DNA of 64,000 nucleotides from Rhea pennata (GCF_028389875.1 NC_084666.1:64674422-64738421); one strand, 5' to 3'; positions 1 through 14,156 are shown, counted from the first letter of the stretch. Numbers and translations: made by a program. Notes: generated by a model not told the origin, from the letters alone.

Positions 1-3000
1 TGTAAATCAAGAAAGAAAACAAATTATAGGTGGGAAGAGAAGACTCCTTAAAGATCTTCACTAGTAACAGTGAGGTAATTCCAGTGAATTTGCCCATCAA
101 CTGCAATGAAGAGAAGGACTGACAGGAAAAGAGAAATCTAGTTGTATGCATGGGCTCCTAAGCTGTATCAGTGACCAAAAAATGCCTTTTCTCATACCAA
201 ATTGTCAAGAAAACATCCTGTTTTATTGCAAGATTATTTTGACACTGTGACCTAACATATCAGTACTCTTTGTTGAGCCACACTGAAGACAAAACAGGTT
301 TAGAAACAACTGAAAGGAGAACAAATACAATCACACTTGATCTAGCGTCTGCATATCATTTTTGCTGCACTCTCAGTATCAGCTTACATCTGATGTCGGT
401 TATTTTGTTACAAGGAACCAGTTCTCCAGGGCCATATATCACTCCTTCCCTCTGCTGTCACCAGTGAATCCAGAACAGTGTAATTAAAAACTCTCAAAGT
501 AAAATTCATAAAGCCAGAGATATAGTCCTCTGGCTAACGATCCACGGTGCATGCTCCTCCTGCAAAAGCAAGGAATGAACCAACCTCTTGCCTTCTTTGT
601 AAATTACAAAAAAATGGAAGCCAGTTTTATGCACATCTTTTCCGCAAAAGATGAAAGAGTACTATTGTCAGCAAACCTACCATTTAAAAAGAAAAATATT
701 TTGTGGATGAAAAGAAAGAAAATATTATGGAAGAAGAAACAGAAGAAATCATCTCTCCAGGAAAACTAAGTAATTTTAATATCCAAATTCATCTCTGCTA
801 ATGAGAAAATAGGTAACACACAATTGTGTTTTCACATGCACCAAGCAGAATCTATTATTTAAGCCTGTAAAAAAGCCAGAGGGTTTTAAAGGCAAATAGT
901 GTCCAGCAAGTTATTGATTTAGATATCAAATGGAAATAAAACAGAACTATTATGGCACAACATAGCATAACGCAAAGCCTAGGGTATTACTGTCTGCATA
1001 CCAATAAGATCTCTTGCAAGCTATATATTCTCTTGGGGAAGCACAATACTAGCAATGGAAACACTGCCAACAACAACAGAAAAGCCACTAAAACTTCAAA
1101 GTGAATAGAATTGGTACATTTTATAGTTTTTAGCCAAGTTGGCTAATGAACTGAAGATCTGGAAATGAAGTTACGTGATTACAATGGGTAGACATTTTCC
1201 CACTTGTCAAATAAATATCTATAGCACTAGTATTATAACAACACAAAGGAATAGGTATTTTTGATACTAGTACAAAGAACCAATGGACTGAAACAAACTG
1301 TTGCACAGACACAGGAAGCCATAAAGCAGAAAGTGGTAAAAATATATCTAAAAAGGCCAAATGTTTCTTTTAAGATCTACCTTTACTACAAAACACAAAT
1401 TGCACTAAAAACATTAGTGCTGCAACAACCAAAGGTTATAATCAATGACTTTTTCCCCTTCTTCTGGTTCCTTTACCTTCTGTTGCCCTGCCCCATCCCA
1501 AAAGAAAAATTATTGGTGATACTCTGAAATTAGAAATAGGAAAAGAAAACAGCAAAAATATAGCTTAAAGAACAGAACTGTAACTTATTACAGCTACATT
1601 CTGACCTGTTATTAAGTGTCCAAGAAGCCAATTAAAAGTCACATCAGTTGTGTCTAATGAGCTGCTTCTCCTTTTTCATATAAGAAACAGTTCCAGAGAA
1701 CAAGCAAGTAGTAGTTATAGCAATAGCTATTCAGACCTCCTGAAAATGAGAACCAACTTAAGTAACCTTATTGCTCAACTGAGGGGAGCTCTTTAATCTC
1801 AAGCTTCTGACTACTACTTAATTACCTGCCAGACTTCTTGAGCTGCCCCAAAACCTACATGCTCCTTTACAGTGTGCCTCAGGTTTTGGATGAAACATGC
1901 AAATCTTGCAATTATTAATGAAGTTATATATCAATACATGAAAGTTGTTAAACTTATCATCATCCCTACTTGCTGACTTCTAAAAAGCTGCCTACCTGCT
2001 TTCAATAGCAAGCACTGCCTCCTGCTGTCTACTAAGCAGCTGCAGTCCCTTACCACGACAAACCAAGCATTACTGTTTCTCAAGAAATGCAATGTGAAAC
2101 AGTCCCTAAAGAGGCAAATTTTCTATAATAAATCAATACCTCTCAAAAGCACAAATTATCCAAAAATTTCAATATGTTTTATAAATACTGGTTTATCAGA
2201 ATTGACCTATATCTTAAAATAGTTCAAAAGTGCATCCACCAAGATACTAACAATATAAAACTTGTTGCATATTGTTTTTCGATATTAGCATTCTGGTTTT
2301 AAGAGTAAGAAAAAGCCCCAAACCCCATAAAACTAATGCTGAGATTCAAATCTTAAACTCTAGAAATTGTTTTTGGAATCTATCCATAGTCTTAACATGG
2401 AACCAATTACTTTTCACTATTGGAAAAGCAATTATATAACTGAAAAATAGAATTTGGAAGCCAACTGATTCATAAAAACTAAAATAATTAGCTCTACGCA
2501 TTCTATTTCCCAGCTAAAGGTTTAAAGAAAAAAACGAAAGAAAAAAAAAAGGCAGTACTTTCAAGTTCTTGGCTTTTTCTTGCTATGCTTTGTTTATGTC
2601 AATACACAAAGTAGCTTTACTAACTACAAGATCTAAACTGCAGGCTGCTTACTAAGACTTATTACCCATAGACCAGTATGTTCTCTCTGTGTGCACTGAC
2701 TACATCTATGGCAATGATTATTTTAGCATTTTCAGTTTAGTATATTCTTATGCTGCTCTCTTAGTTTACAGGTACGCTGTTTGTTACTCTCATTGTTTCC
2801 TATAGGTTTTAGTGCAACACAACCAAATGTTGTGTGCATTTCAGTGGATCACCATGGGCTTCATCTGACAAACGAAAGTCTTCAAAATTTTATCTCAAAG
2901 GATGTAAAATTAAATATTTAAAGTCATCACAGCTGTCTGTTCCTCTTCTCTTCCTCTCCTGCATACACTCACTCCTCCACAGTAAAGAGGATAAACTTTC

Positions 3001-4309
3001 ACAGCTCACTGCAGCTAGGCAGCATTCTTCATCTCCAAGTTGCCTCACTCTGACCCACCGTGGCTGCTCACTTTGTGTTAGCTAGGGAGGAATAAAGTAT
3101 TTCTACAGCAAAGCAAATCCTACCCATCCTCATCAAAGAGCTGGCAGCAATCACGGGTAGGCCAAATAACATCAGTATGTTTCTTACAGAGAACCTCACT
3201 TTAACAAGCAGTTAATCAAGATCCAAATTCAGGCAGGAGCCACAATGGGAGGAAAAAAAGTCCATTAAAAAAAAAAAAACAAAACAAACAAACAACAAAA
3301 AAAAAAAAAACCCCACACACTTTTGCTTTTCAATTGAAACACTCTGTTCACATTAAAAGCGTAATTATGAAGCAAACCAGTCATTACAAAGTAGGACCAG
3401 AGCATAACTTTATTCTGTAAGCAAGTTATTGACAACACAAGGTAATAAAATTTCTTCAGTGGTAAATAAAGTTCACTAATTATGCAAAATATTGATGACA
3501 ATTCCTCTTCCTAGGATTTTGGTCTTAAGACTTAGCTCTCAAACAAAACTTCTCTTCTCCATGAGAGGTCTCAAGATGCTTCCTTTTGGCCAACTGGTAC
3601 AGCAATATATTCTAATTCTCTGTAGAAGACAGAAGTTATCAACAATCATTCTCCTTCTGTAAAAAGGATGTTCAAAGACTTTTCCCTGAGCATTTTTTTT
3701 TCCCCGAATGGTCATTTTTGGCAGTCAATCTTATAAAAAACAATAAATATAACAGAAGTGCCAGCTGTTTACCAGACCCTGCTTTCCTGTGCTTTGCACT
3801 TCTAAGAACTGTCAGGACACATAGCTGCATTTAAGCATTTCACACCACACCTTTTTATTCCACAAAAATACAACAGTAGCAATCAGATCAAAACAGAAAA
3901 AAAGTAGGGCAAAAGTGTGCTTTATAGTATGATCATTTGCTAAACCTAAAGACCAGTATAATGAGCAGATTACTGTAATTTGTCTCATCTTCTCCTGTCT
4001 CAGGGAATCAGGGATCATGCTTCAAAATGAGTTTTCTCTTACAAGTTTCTCTCAGCTGCTGATATTCTATATTCTACATCCAACACTGTAAACAACTTTG
4101 TCTAAGATTTGCAAAACAAAAAAGGTTTTATATTTCTGATAGAAATGCAAAAGTTTAATTTCCAAAATTCTGTGGATTTAAGCATCAAAAAATCAGGGCT
4201 AGCTATGACTGATTAGTTTTGAGATCAAATCTTAGTTTTGCCTTGCTTATTACCCTGCTGCAATCTAAATGCAGCACAGAAGATCAGGAGCAGCTCTTAA
4301 TTTATCACT

Positions 4310-4357
4310 GGGGGGGGGGGGGGAAGCAGGGGGGGGGAGAAGCGGGGGGGGGGGGGG
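4310..4357. repeat. Three long G-runs (14, 9 and 14 G) in 48 bp
   Basis: The G-runs are separated by aagca and agaagc. The + strand could form G-quadruplexes and the minus strand is C-rich. Run lengths may be affected by assembly. Confidence 0.9.
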
Positions 4358-5942
4358 AACAACATTCTGAGAGTCAGTTACATATCTCCACTGCTACAGT
4401 ATTTTGGAAATCAACTATGTGCGATATATTTCATGCACTTACCTATCACTATCACACAATTCTGTGCTCAAAATGTCAGGGCTTTCATTGGATTTTTATT
4501 TTTGCTGCACCTTTAGAAAATGCAGTTGTGTTTTTTACATCCAAATATTGCTTCTCGGGAAAGGCAGTTCTAAGTGATTAAATGTTTCTAGGCTTCACTA
4601 AGCAGAGAAGAATCAGATATAGGTATCTGAAATTGCCATGATCACATAAACTTTAATCTGTGGAAAAAATATAATCCCTCAAACCCCAAATAAAGCAAAA
4701 GTAGCTACTCACAGAGCTTTCAGTCAAGATAGGGGCTTCAGAAAAAAAGACCTTTCAAGCACATGCACAAATAGCCCACAGTACCAGCAGCCAGTAATAT
4801 AAGCAATACCGAACGAAAACAGAACTGATATATATTAAGATAAGATTTTTGCATCGCAGCAATAGTCTGAGACTAATCAACCATGGTCAAAGCTCTAATT
4901 TCCTTGTTCTAACAGAGTATAAAAGGTATAATGCACCCCATTACACTTAAATATCATTCCCCTCTCATCCAAAAGACAAGTGCACATCAGCAAGTTTCAA
5001 CCACCAGCTCATCCATCTTTCAGAACTCAGGTACACTAAGTTCTACGAAGGATGAACATGCATTTCCTGAGTCTCACATTATCAAAGTAAGTTTATATAA
5101 ATAAAAATATACTTTGAGACTTTAAACAAATATGTGCAAGTGATCCAAATGAAGATGCTGGCCTAAGTTGTTCTCTACTTCCAGCAAAGGAGACCAACAA
5201 AAACTTTTTTGGGAGGACAGATTGATGGTAAATAACTAAACAGCAAAAACTAGCAATGATAATATTAAAAAATAGTATTTCTGATGCTGAGATTTCAGGT
5301 AACATTCAAAAGAACCACAAGTGTCTAGAAATGACTATCAGATAAATCATTACAGCATCTCAGTTCTGTCACTCTGTATTAGATCAGTGATCACCCATCA
5401 GTTACTGGAAGCGTGGCAGAGCAAAACATCAAATAAAACTACTATCCTCATATTTTGCTAATGAAAGAATGCTGCTTTTAATATGAGAAAAATGGAACTA
5501 CAGTCTAAAATGTGAGAGAATATTATAAAGTATAGAAACATGGTTTTGAAGACTCTCAATGCAAAAAGACCTAAGAATTCTATCTTCCTCATTTTCTCTT
5601 CTCAAGCAAGTGATTGCTATGACTGGGGCTTTAATGAGTTAAATAGCCTGATTCTTTTTCATTTTTTGAAAGTGTTAATAGAATTTTTAAAGTATTCATA
5701 GCCTATAAACTTCTGTGTAGTTAGTATTCAAAGCAATTTGCCAAACAGCAAATTATTAAGCAAAGTTGTACATTTCTGCCATATGTTATTTCAACTCAAA
5801 TCATTTACACTATTAGAGTCAGAATAATTGTTTTGCAGACTTTCAAATAATTAGCACATCTTAACAGTCCATCCAAGAAGCAATGCCAGCCCTAAGGAAT
5901 GATTTTCTAGCTCTGGAGACTACAGTCCAACCCTTCTGGCTG

Positions 5943-6052
5943 CCAGATAAATTGGGCTCAATCCCAGCTGCAGAGAGGTCCTTTAGTAGTCCTAAATCCA
6001 GATAAATCAGGCTCAATCCCAGCTGCAGACAGGTCCTTTAGTGGTCCTAAGA
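5943..6052. repeat. 55-bp tandem duplication, two copies
   Basis: Copy 1 (5943-5997) and copy 2 (5998-6052) share ccagataaat, ggctcaatcccagctgcaga and ggtcctttagt, with a handful of substitutions. No function was recognised. Confidence 0.9.
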
Positions 6053-8160
6053 GCCTGCTCCTCCCTATTTTAAAGGGCTGTAAATAGTAAAAACACATAC
6101 AGCCAACGAAGCCTTTTAATATTTAAAAATACTGCAGCATGAAAGATTTTATTTATTTATTATTTAAAGATATGATAGAGCATCACACGAAAAAAGGCAC
6201 ATGTACTGGTAGCAATTTTGAGTCTACCATCCCTCCACCCAATGAGACATTTGGCAATAGAAGTTAGTCAAGTAACTATTATTTTTAAACATGAAGACAG
6301 GTCTCTCTTGAAAGGGAAGCATGTACAACAGAAGTTACCAGGGAGTCACAGCATTAATGGGATGAGCAAAATCAAATTCATGACAAGCGATGAACTAGGA
6401 AGGATGATGAGCATATGATAGAGCAAACAAAGAATTTCACAGTACATATTTCTTACTTCAAATGTACGACAGACTTGATTTGAATTAAAATATATCTGTA
6501 TGGCAGACATCATTAGAAACTGAATGGTTACATTCAGAAGTAAAGATGAATTTATTATTTTGTTCCTGTTCTCATTTCAAGATTTAGTAGATGACATAAA
6601 AAAATGGATAAACTGTATCACATCTTAATACAACACAATTACAGCACACAAAGGCTCAAGAGAAGTTAAGAGCACACGCTAAATTTGTTTCTATCACTAT
6701 TTGTCTCAGTTCAATTCCAAATTAACTTTGCCTTGTTCTCCCTCATCCAAGCAGACATGCCAAAGCCCAAACAAAGCAGAGATGTCCCTACAAGGAGTTC
6801 TGCCCAGGTTAAAGCAAAAATCAAGAGATTTGGGTGTGGTTTGTAACAAAGTTTTTGTTTTCCAGGGTACCAACTGTTATTCAGTAACAAACGATACAAA
6901 GTAAATTTCTTAAATAGAGAAGACTTAAGGGTAATTTAACAGACATGCATGGCTCACAGCACGGGCTGAATAGAGGCAGCTTCTTTGCATTGCTTGACCT
7001 AAGCTGTAACAGGTTTTTCACCCACTACATCTGCTACGTCCTCTGCAAGTTCACTAGAGGTTCATCTGGTTGTGCTTATAGTGCAGTTTGAAATTTAAGT
7101 AGCAGCTCATATGCCAAAACAGTTGGACAGCCTTATGCTTTTTTTCAACAGTGTGTATCTTTTGGATTCTGCTGCATTAATATATTAATAGTGCTTTTGG
7201 AACCTTACAGTAAATGATCACCATGTGCAGCAGGAACTCTCGCAGAACTCCGATGATGGAAAAGATATAACATCTACAAAATGCTACCTTGTTTTTTTCT
7301 CCTTAAGCACTGACTTCCAAACCCAAAACACATCCAACTCTCTGGAACCAAAAGCTCACATTAAAAATTGCCATTTTTTTTTAAATCATAAAAGCATAAT
7401 TTTCCAGAACACAGAATATCCAATAGCTCTCAATGAATTAAGGGGAGAAAAAAAAGAAGAAAAAAGAAAAAGAGATGTTACTCATGCTTCCCCTAAAGTA
7501 TCCTCATAAAACTTCTTTGACAGCTGATGGACTCTACAGTTACAGACACATACACACATGCTGATAAATTCAGAAATATAAATGGGCTCAGCTGCATCCA
7601 AGCAAGTCTGCAGGGTCAGCAAATGCCCCATGAGAACTTGAAAAATCTGCACTGCTGTTCCCCCTCTAGGGTTGTACTCGCAGTTAGATCATTGTCCAAA
7701 CCCCTAAACCATGCAGATTTCAGGGCAGTTCTGGTCCTTCCTGTGCTACTGGTTGAAACCAACTAGAACAACAATGTTTCTTAAATATTTTTGTTGTCTT
7801 TTACAAATTCATCCCACAAAATCTGAGCACTCATGCTCCTCTCCTAATTAAGAATATGTACAGCAATTATGAAAAGGTAGGAAAGAAATACTTATCTTCC
7901 CTCCCAATACAGGACTCTACCTGAGAACAAACACATTTTTAAAACCATCTTTCAAAATACAACTTTTTTCTTTTGGGCAACAAGGATACTAACCCTTGCT
8001 AAAAGCCTTAGTTGTTAGAAATATACTTTAAAGATATCATCTCCTTAGAAACCTGAAGAGTTTGGGAACAAAAATGCCATCTCAGTAACATATTTAATGT
8101 CATCAACCATCTACACAATAATTGTATTAATTGAATACATTGAATATTAATGATTCAAAT

Positions 8161-8255
8161 CTACATTAGATTTAAGAGTTAAATTTGGCTTTTCAGGCCA
8201 AAGCTGAACAAATCTATTTCTTTTCTTTAGGCAAGTTAGTATCTCTATGAAAGTT
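8161..8255 (+). repeat. Left arm of 95-bp inverted repeat
   Basis: The reverse complement of this arm aligns base for base with 8805-8899, with 5 mismatches in 95 by my count and no gaps. It starts at ctacattagatttaagag and ends at ctctatgaaagtt. No coding sequence or known element was recognised. Confidence 0.95.
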
Positions 8256-8804
8256 AAATGGTTAAACTTGTTTTGTCTTAGCCATGCTACAAGATACTAT
8301 TTTTGCATGTAGGAAAGCTGATAATAACATAAAAATTTCAAGATTCTTTTTTTTAACCAAAATTGAATAACATAAGATATTCATTTAATTAAGATAAAGC
8401 AAGTGCTAAGATTACAAGCAGCTGTACAGCAATACAATTAGTGTTCTCTAAGTACAACTGCATTAACAACTGTTATTTACTGAGGCAGAAACTGTATTCT
8501 TTTATGTGGGTCAAATAGAAGCAGAAGAAAAACTGAAAATATGTGCACAAGTGTGTATGTGTGTATGTGTGTGTGCACGTATGAGTGTAATCAATGCAAG
8601 AATAATGGCAAACACCTCTTAAAGGGTAGCAATAGAGCTGTCTTTAAAGAGAAAAGAAATCTTTATGGAAGATTGAACCTGCAGCTGTAGTATCTTATTT
8701 ACATAAGCTAAATCCTCCCACACACATTCACCTTTCCTCTTCGTACATCACATGTATAACACAGCATCACTGATATAACACAGCATGACAATATTTTGAT
8801 GAAA

Positions 8805-8899
8805 AACTTTCATAGAGATACTAACTTGCCTAAATCAGAGAAATTGATTTGTTCAGCTTTGGCCTGAAAAGCCAAAATTAACTCTTAAATCTAATGTAG
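8805..8899 (-). repeat. Right arm of 95-bp inverted repeat
   Basis: This is the partner of 8161-8255, from aactttcatagagatactaa to aaatctaatgtag. The 549-bp spacer holds a (GT)n-like stretch (about 8550-8581). Beyond both arms the similarity stops abruptly. Confidence 0.95.
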
Positions 8900-10765
8900 G
8901 GTGGCAGCAGCTGATCCTTGACAGTCAAAAGCAGTTACATGTCACTCGAAAAGCATGTGCCAATGGTATTTGCCACTTCATATTCTTGGCATCATCTCCA
9001 ACACACAGGCCTTTCCTTTAATCATGTACAGAGTGAAGAGACTTAAAAATCCAACTTAGAAAAATCTTCACATGTAGCCACCAAGTAGCTAACTAAGTAT
9101 TGTAAATTTGCAATAATTATTATAACTTTTGTGAGGTAGAAACACACAAAATATTCTTCCTTTTAGGAGATAAAGTAAAGCAATTCTCAAGAAAAAAAAG
9201 TAAGAAATTTTTTTCAGTAGGTTTCCGTTTCTAGAGAAGACACCTCTATTCTCAGCAGGAAAATAAGCTACTAGACTTCTGAAGTCAAGACTGTACAACT
9301 ACTCCTCAATCATTCCTAAATAAATGACAACTGAAGCTTTCCTTCTGCTCAGACATGAACAATAAAGGATGGTTATATCATTACACAGCTATTCCAGATC
9401 TACTGACTAGAAATATAAGGAAAACGTCCTTTGTATACATATATATATTAAAAAAAAAAACAAAAAAAAACGCTTCCTCCTGAGTAGCATAAACATGCTT
9501 AAACTTATATAAAAGTCTAAATTGTATCTACTATATCCATATGTATCCCTATATAGAGAGAAATAGAAATATATATACTTTAGAATAGAAACCATCTAGT
9601 TCTCTTATTAAAAAAGAACTGCTGCACATATTACTTATGCTTATTCTGCATTTTGCATCTCCAAACAGTGTGTACTGAAACTGGTAAATCAAATGTAAAG
9701 CCAACACAAACAAAAAACATTTCCAAGTGGTTTATTGAAGTTACTCTAGCTAACAAACAGAAATGGCCTTCCTAAATCATGAAGAGGGCCATCTTCGAAG
9801 GGTTATTTCTGGCACGAGTCATTTTCTACGTTCCAAACTAGAATGGAATATCAAGAGTTTCCTGGGATACCTTTCAGCATCTCTTGCAAAACTCCAGCCT
9901 TACTAGGTCAGTGCCCCACCACTTTCTCCTTCCCTCTATTAATGAATTATATGAAGGTTACACAATGAATGTTAAATTAGCATCTTCACGGTATTGAAAT
10001 AGAACTAAGTTATGAACATCATTGCTATTAAATATTTTATGAGTACTTGTTAATCCAATTTCAAAGTAACTATACTCAATAGTCCTTTGGGCACAGTCCA
10101 AAATAATAATGCTGCTATTGAGTGAATAGTATGTCAGTCTAGGTAAACTTCTAGACTGAATCTTATATAAATATTTACATATCATTCAAAAAGAAAATAC
10201 TGCAATGCTCTATCTTTCAATGACACCAAAAAATGTGAGCAGTCTTGTAATTACTGCCTTCCAGCACCTCTTTCTCAGGTGTATGCACAAAAAAGCATTT
10301 AAGGTGAGTGCCTTTAAAACTTTTATTCTAAAAATTATTTTTCCCTCTTTAATACTTGGATTTGCACAGAGCAAAATGAACAAAAAACTTCTTGCATTCA
10401 TCTTGGACATGGAGAGGGCTGCAGTCAGCTATTAGAGCTTACAGCAAAATCCCCAAAGCAAATTTCTGCAAATAGCAATATTTCATCTGTGAATTCAAGA
10501 CTGCTTTTGTTTCCATAACCTTTTCTTTTTTATATTAGCTAAATGATATATTCTGTTATAGCCTGAATTATTCTATTAAAAATTCCATCTTTTAAAAACA
10601 ATTATTTTTAATTAAATATTATGATTAAAATAACCTGTTTTAACATCTTCAGAAAAAAGAAAATTTGCAGGTAAGTGCTCAGTAACATTTAATCATGGAG
10701 AAAGTTAAAAACTGTATGCGGACGAAACACTGTGCCTAGTTCTTATCACCAGCATTCCTTTATAG

Positions 10766-10827
10766 GTAGGCCTAGAGATGAGAAATTACTTGCCCAGTGT
10801 GTTGTAGCAGGGTAATTCAAAGCCCCC
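10766..10827 (-). mobile_element. Possible ancient MIR-type SINE fragment
   Basis: The segment with agaaattacttgcccagtgt, tgtagcagg and attcaaagcccc resembles the reverse strand of the MIR core (taacttgcccaaggtcac and on to attcgaaccc). The match is partial and judged by eye, so this is tentative. Confidence 0.35.
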
Positions 10828-12383
10828 CAAAAGATTAATTTTCCTGACGTACAATTCAGTGTCATATCCTAGTCAGCAATTGTGATTTCCTTAAGCGTAA
10901 CTATTACCAATTACTACACCATTTCACATGGAAGATTTCAGACCTTACAGTAGGACAAGCAAGAATGGTTTGAACTTAAAGCCTTAACGCCAGAACAGCT
11001 GCTAACTAAGCCGAATGTGGTGTCTTTTACACACCATGTGCAAACGTGTACTCTCCTGTTGGAATAGTCTCCAGCTGCCCGAGCCAACTGAGGCTGCTGA
11101 AATGATCTGCTCACTTATCTTCAGAGCATGAAATAAGATGCCACTACAAAGCTGTATGTTAAACAGTAATGGAGAGACATTCTGGGATTAGAAACTGGAT
11201 CCAATAGCCATGGAGAGTTTCCGAGAGAGGGTCGTGAACTGAGAGACTAATCTTTAAGCTATCAATTCATACTCAACTGAGGTTACGCTGGGAAAGCTCC
11301 TGATGAGAAGGAAATGGAAATAAAGTCTTCTGTAATGAGAGGTTTATGCCAAGAAAATGTACTAAATGACCTCAAGAAGAGATTTGCTAACTCAGGGCAT
11401 TTTTTAAAATATGTTTTATGCATTGCCAGCCTGTCTCACACAAAAAAAAGCATTTCAGAATCCGTCTGCTTTCAGATAATTAGGATGTGAGACAACACGC
11501 CAGGGAATCAGTTTCGAGATGAATTCAATTTTCTTTAATCCATCACAAAATCTCTCTCATTTTCAATTTTTCCCCCAGTACTTTGTTAAGGGGGGGAAAA
11601 AGGGGGTCTTATATATGAATTGTGTTTAACTGATGATGGTTAAATACAGTACATGTTGCTGTCCAATAAAAATGTTACTTTAAGCTTTCCTGTAAAAGTT
11701 CTTTGGAATCAAGGAATAGTTTTCAGGCTGTTAATTTATATAAAGTGGCATAACAACTTAAGAACTTTTTTCAAAATTGTGGAGTGTAAAATAAAAACAT
11801 AAAAGCTAGGTTAACAGAACATACAGAACGTAGTAGTTCTTTGTAATTTCCCTCTGAAAAGTGTATATGGCAAAGAAATTCTATGAAAATCTCATTTCAG
11901 TGAGATATCTAAGACATCTTCTTTAGAAATATCAAGTTTCAAAAAGTGATTACAGCTTACTGATGTGTCTGATCATCAAAACAGATTAATTTCAGACTAT
12001 TGTGATTCTTAAGAGTTGTAAATATCATTTAAGAGAAATTTTGCCCTTCATCTCTCCACAGGTAAAGATGATTCCCTCACTTATCTCTTCAAAAGCTATT
12101 TATACACTTATTCATATTTGCATTTAGTAAGAACACTAAGAACATTCTGGGTAAACATCCCTTCAGTTTCTGTGTACAGAACACAGGTCCTCCCCTTACA
12201 ACTGGCAATATTCTGCCAAAACAGAATGAAACAAAACAATGCGCAAGTGCACAAATGAACTACTGGAAGGCGCTCTGCTCCAAGACCTCAAAGAAAAAAT
12301 TATCCAAGATGCTGACCTATTTATCTAGCTACTTTTATGCCCCCTTCTCCCCTCCGCCTTGATCCCATGGTCAGACACAAGAT

Positions 12384-12798
12384 TTGCTGAGTAATAAAGA
12401 GGAAAAGCTGAGACAGTTGGGCCTGTTCAGCCTGGAGAAGAAAAAACTGGGGGGGGGGGAAGGTGATCTTATCAATGCATTTAAGTATCTGAAGAAGGGT
12501 GTAGAGAGGAAGGCGCCAGACTCTTCTCAGTGCTGCCCAGCAATAGGACGAGAGGCAATGGGCACAAACTGAAACACAGGAAGTTCCATCTGAACAAGAG
12601 GAAAAACCTCTTTACTGTTAGAGTGACTGAACACTGGAATACGTTGCCCAGAGAGTTTGTGGGGTCACCATCCTCAGAGACAGTCAAAAGCCATCTGGAC
12701 GGGGTCCTAGGCAACTTGCTCTAGGTGACCCCACTCAAGCAGGGCAGTTGGACTAGATGATCTCTAGAGGTCCCTTCCAAACTCAACCATTCTGTGAT
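12384..12798 (+). mobile_element. CR1 LINE, 5'-truncated 3' end
   Basis: The sequence follows the CR1 3' terminal region: gttcagcctggagaagaa, then a segment on unfinished polypeptide remnants, cactggaat..ttgcccagag, ggactagatgatctctagag, gtcccttccaaactcaacca and attctgtgat at the end. It is strongly 5'-truncated, as most CR1 copies are. A G9 run interrupts it near 12450. It is immediately followed by a long A-run (12799-12833), which is unusual because CR1 normally ends in short 8-bp repeats and not poly-A. This is the best marker of a sauropsid, probably avian, genome. Confidence 0.92.
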
Positions 12799-14156
12799 AA
12801 AAAAAGAAAAAAAAAAAAAAAAAAAAAAAAAAAGAAGAGTCAGAGACATTCAAGAGGAAGAATGTACAAGAAGATCCAGAAGCAAATTCTTTGCTGGTCA
12901 CATATTGTTGTTAATACACCTCAGTGTGTTAGCCTGTGAGCCTCAGTGGTAGAATTACTGAAGTAATTAATTGCCATAGCAAAATAAATAGACATACAAC
13001 GGAACAAATGAATGATTGAGTTGCTCCTCTTCTTTTCTCATCTGAATTGCTTGAACCAAGGACTTATTTTAAATAGGATATCGAAAACTGAAATTGCAAA
13101 CTACTCTGTATATTAACAATAAAAAAGTAAGAGAATACTGAGATGTGAAACAGTTACTATGTGCTGCTGCTCCTGAAAAACGCATCATTTTTAGGACTGT
13201 TTCCTTAGAAGCAAATCTGTTGGAAGCAACATTTAAGAAGAAACAGAACATTAACTTGACTTCCTTTTGTGTTCATCGGTCACCTGATATTACTGTATAT
13301 CTTCCAGAAGCAGACCATAGCTTGCCTTACAGGCAGCTGTCTCTTACAAAACTGAACAAGGATCCATCACACCGAGTTTGGTCATCAGGAGTGCCAATGA
13401 CTGCCATGCCCAAAACCACAACAACAATGAATTATGAGTTTCTAACAATACTGTATTTATAAGTATTTGCCAGAAGTATAGAGCATGCTTAGACAAGTAC
13501 CTTTTAAATATAAGCTTGTATGCTTCAATAGTTTAGGAATACTCCAATAAGTACGGTGACAATCTCAAAATACTTGAAGCAGTCATTCTACCCAAGCAAA
13601 TCAGCACATTTTTATTAGGCTCAGTAAGTGCTTTCCTCTCATTCTGTCTATCCGATGTATCACACCAACTTGAATTACAGAGACTACACATTAAAGTGGG
13701 AAATATCTGCTTACAAAATGCTGTATGCCTGCTATGGACTTAAGTATTAGAAGTCTCTATGGGTCAAGAAGTATAGAGTCAACTAATGAGTTTACTATTT
13801 AACACCACACTATGAACACATTAGAGATTAACTTCTTACCTGGGACTCTGTTCCCTCTCTGGTGTCCCTCCACTACAGTTTCAAAACAAATAAACAAAAA
13901 CCCACCACACAAACTGGAACAGTTCTCTGAAGAGAAGCTTGAGGCAGACAAGAAGAAATAAAGGAAAGCCAAGTGAGGAAAGGGTTTCTAGCTACACTTT
14001 ATTACAGACAAACTGTCTTAGCTGTTCAAGAGATCTACCAAACAATATTCACATTGCATTCATGCATAGTTAAGACTCCTCGCAACTGCTACAGAGAATT
14101 GCTTTGTTTCCCCTCAGATTCTCCTCTCAACTTTTTTTAAATACACTTTTAAAAAG

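Larger units (their letters stand above)
1..8160. other. Noncoding stretch without recognised gene
   Basis: AT-rich DNA holding A-rich tracts (for example 3266-3311), the G-run cluster at 4.3 kb and the 55-bp duplication at 5.9 kb. Short open frames on both strands show no recognisable domains. I looked on the minus strand for AIMP1 sequence (coiled-coil N-terminus, tRNA-binding EMAP II domain) and did not see it. The stretch may be intergenic or an intron of a leftward gene. Confidence 0.6.

Noticed and set aside
12481..12724. Short frames on both strands near 12.5 kb
   Set aside because: They lie within the CR1 3' end, which at this truncation holds no intact gene.
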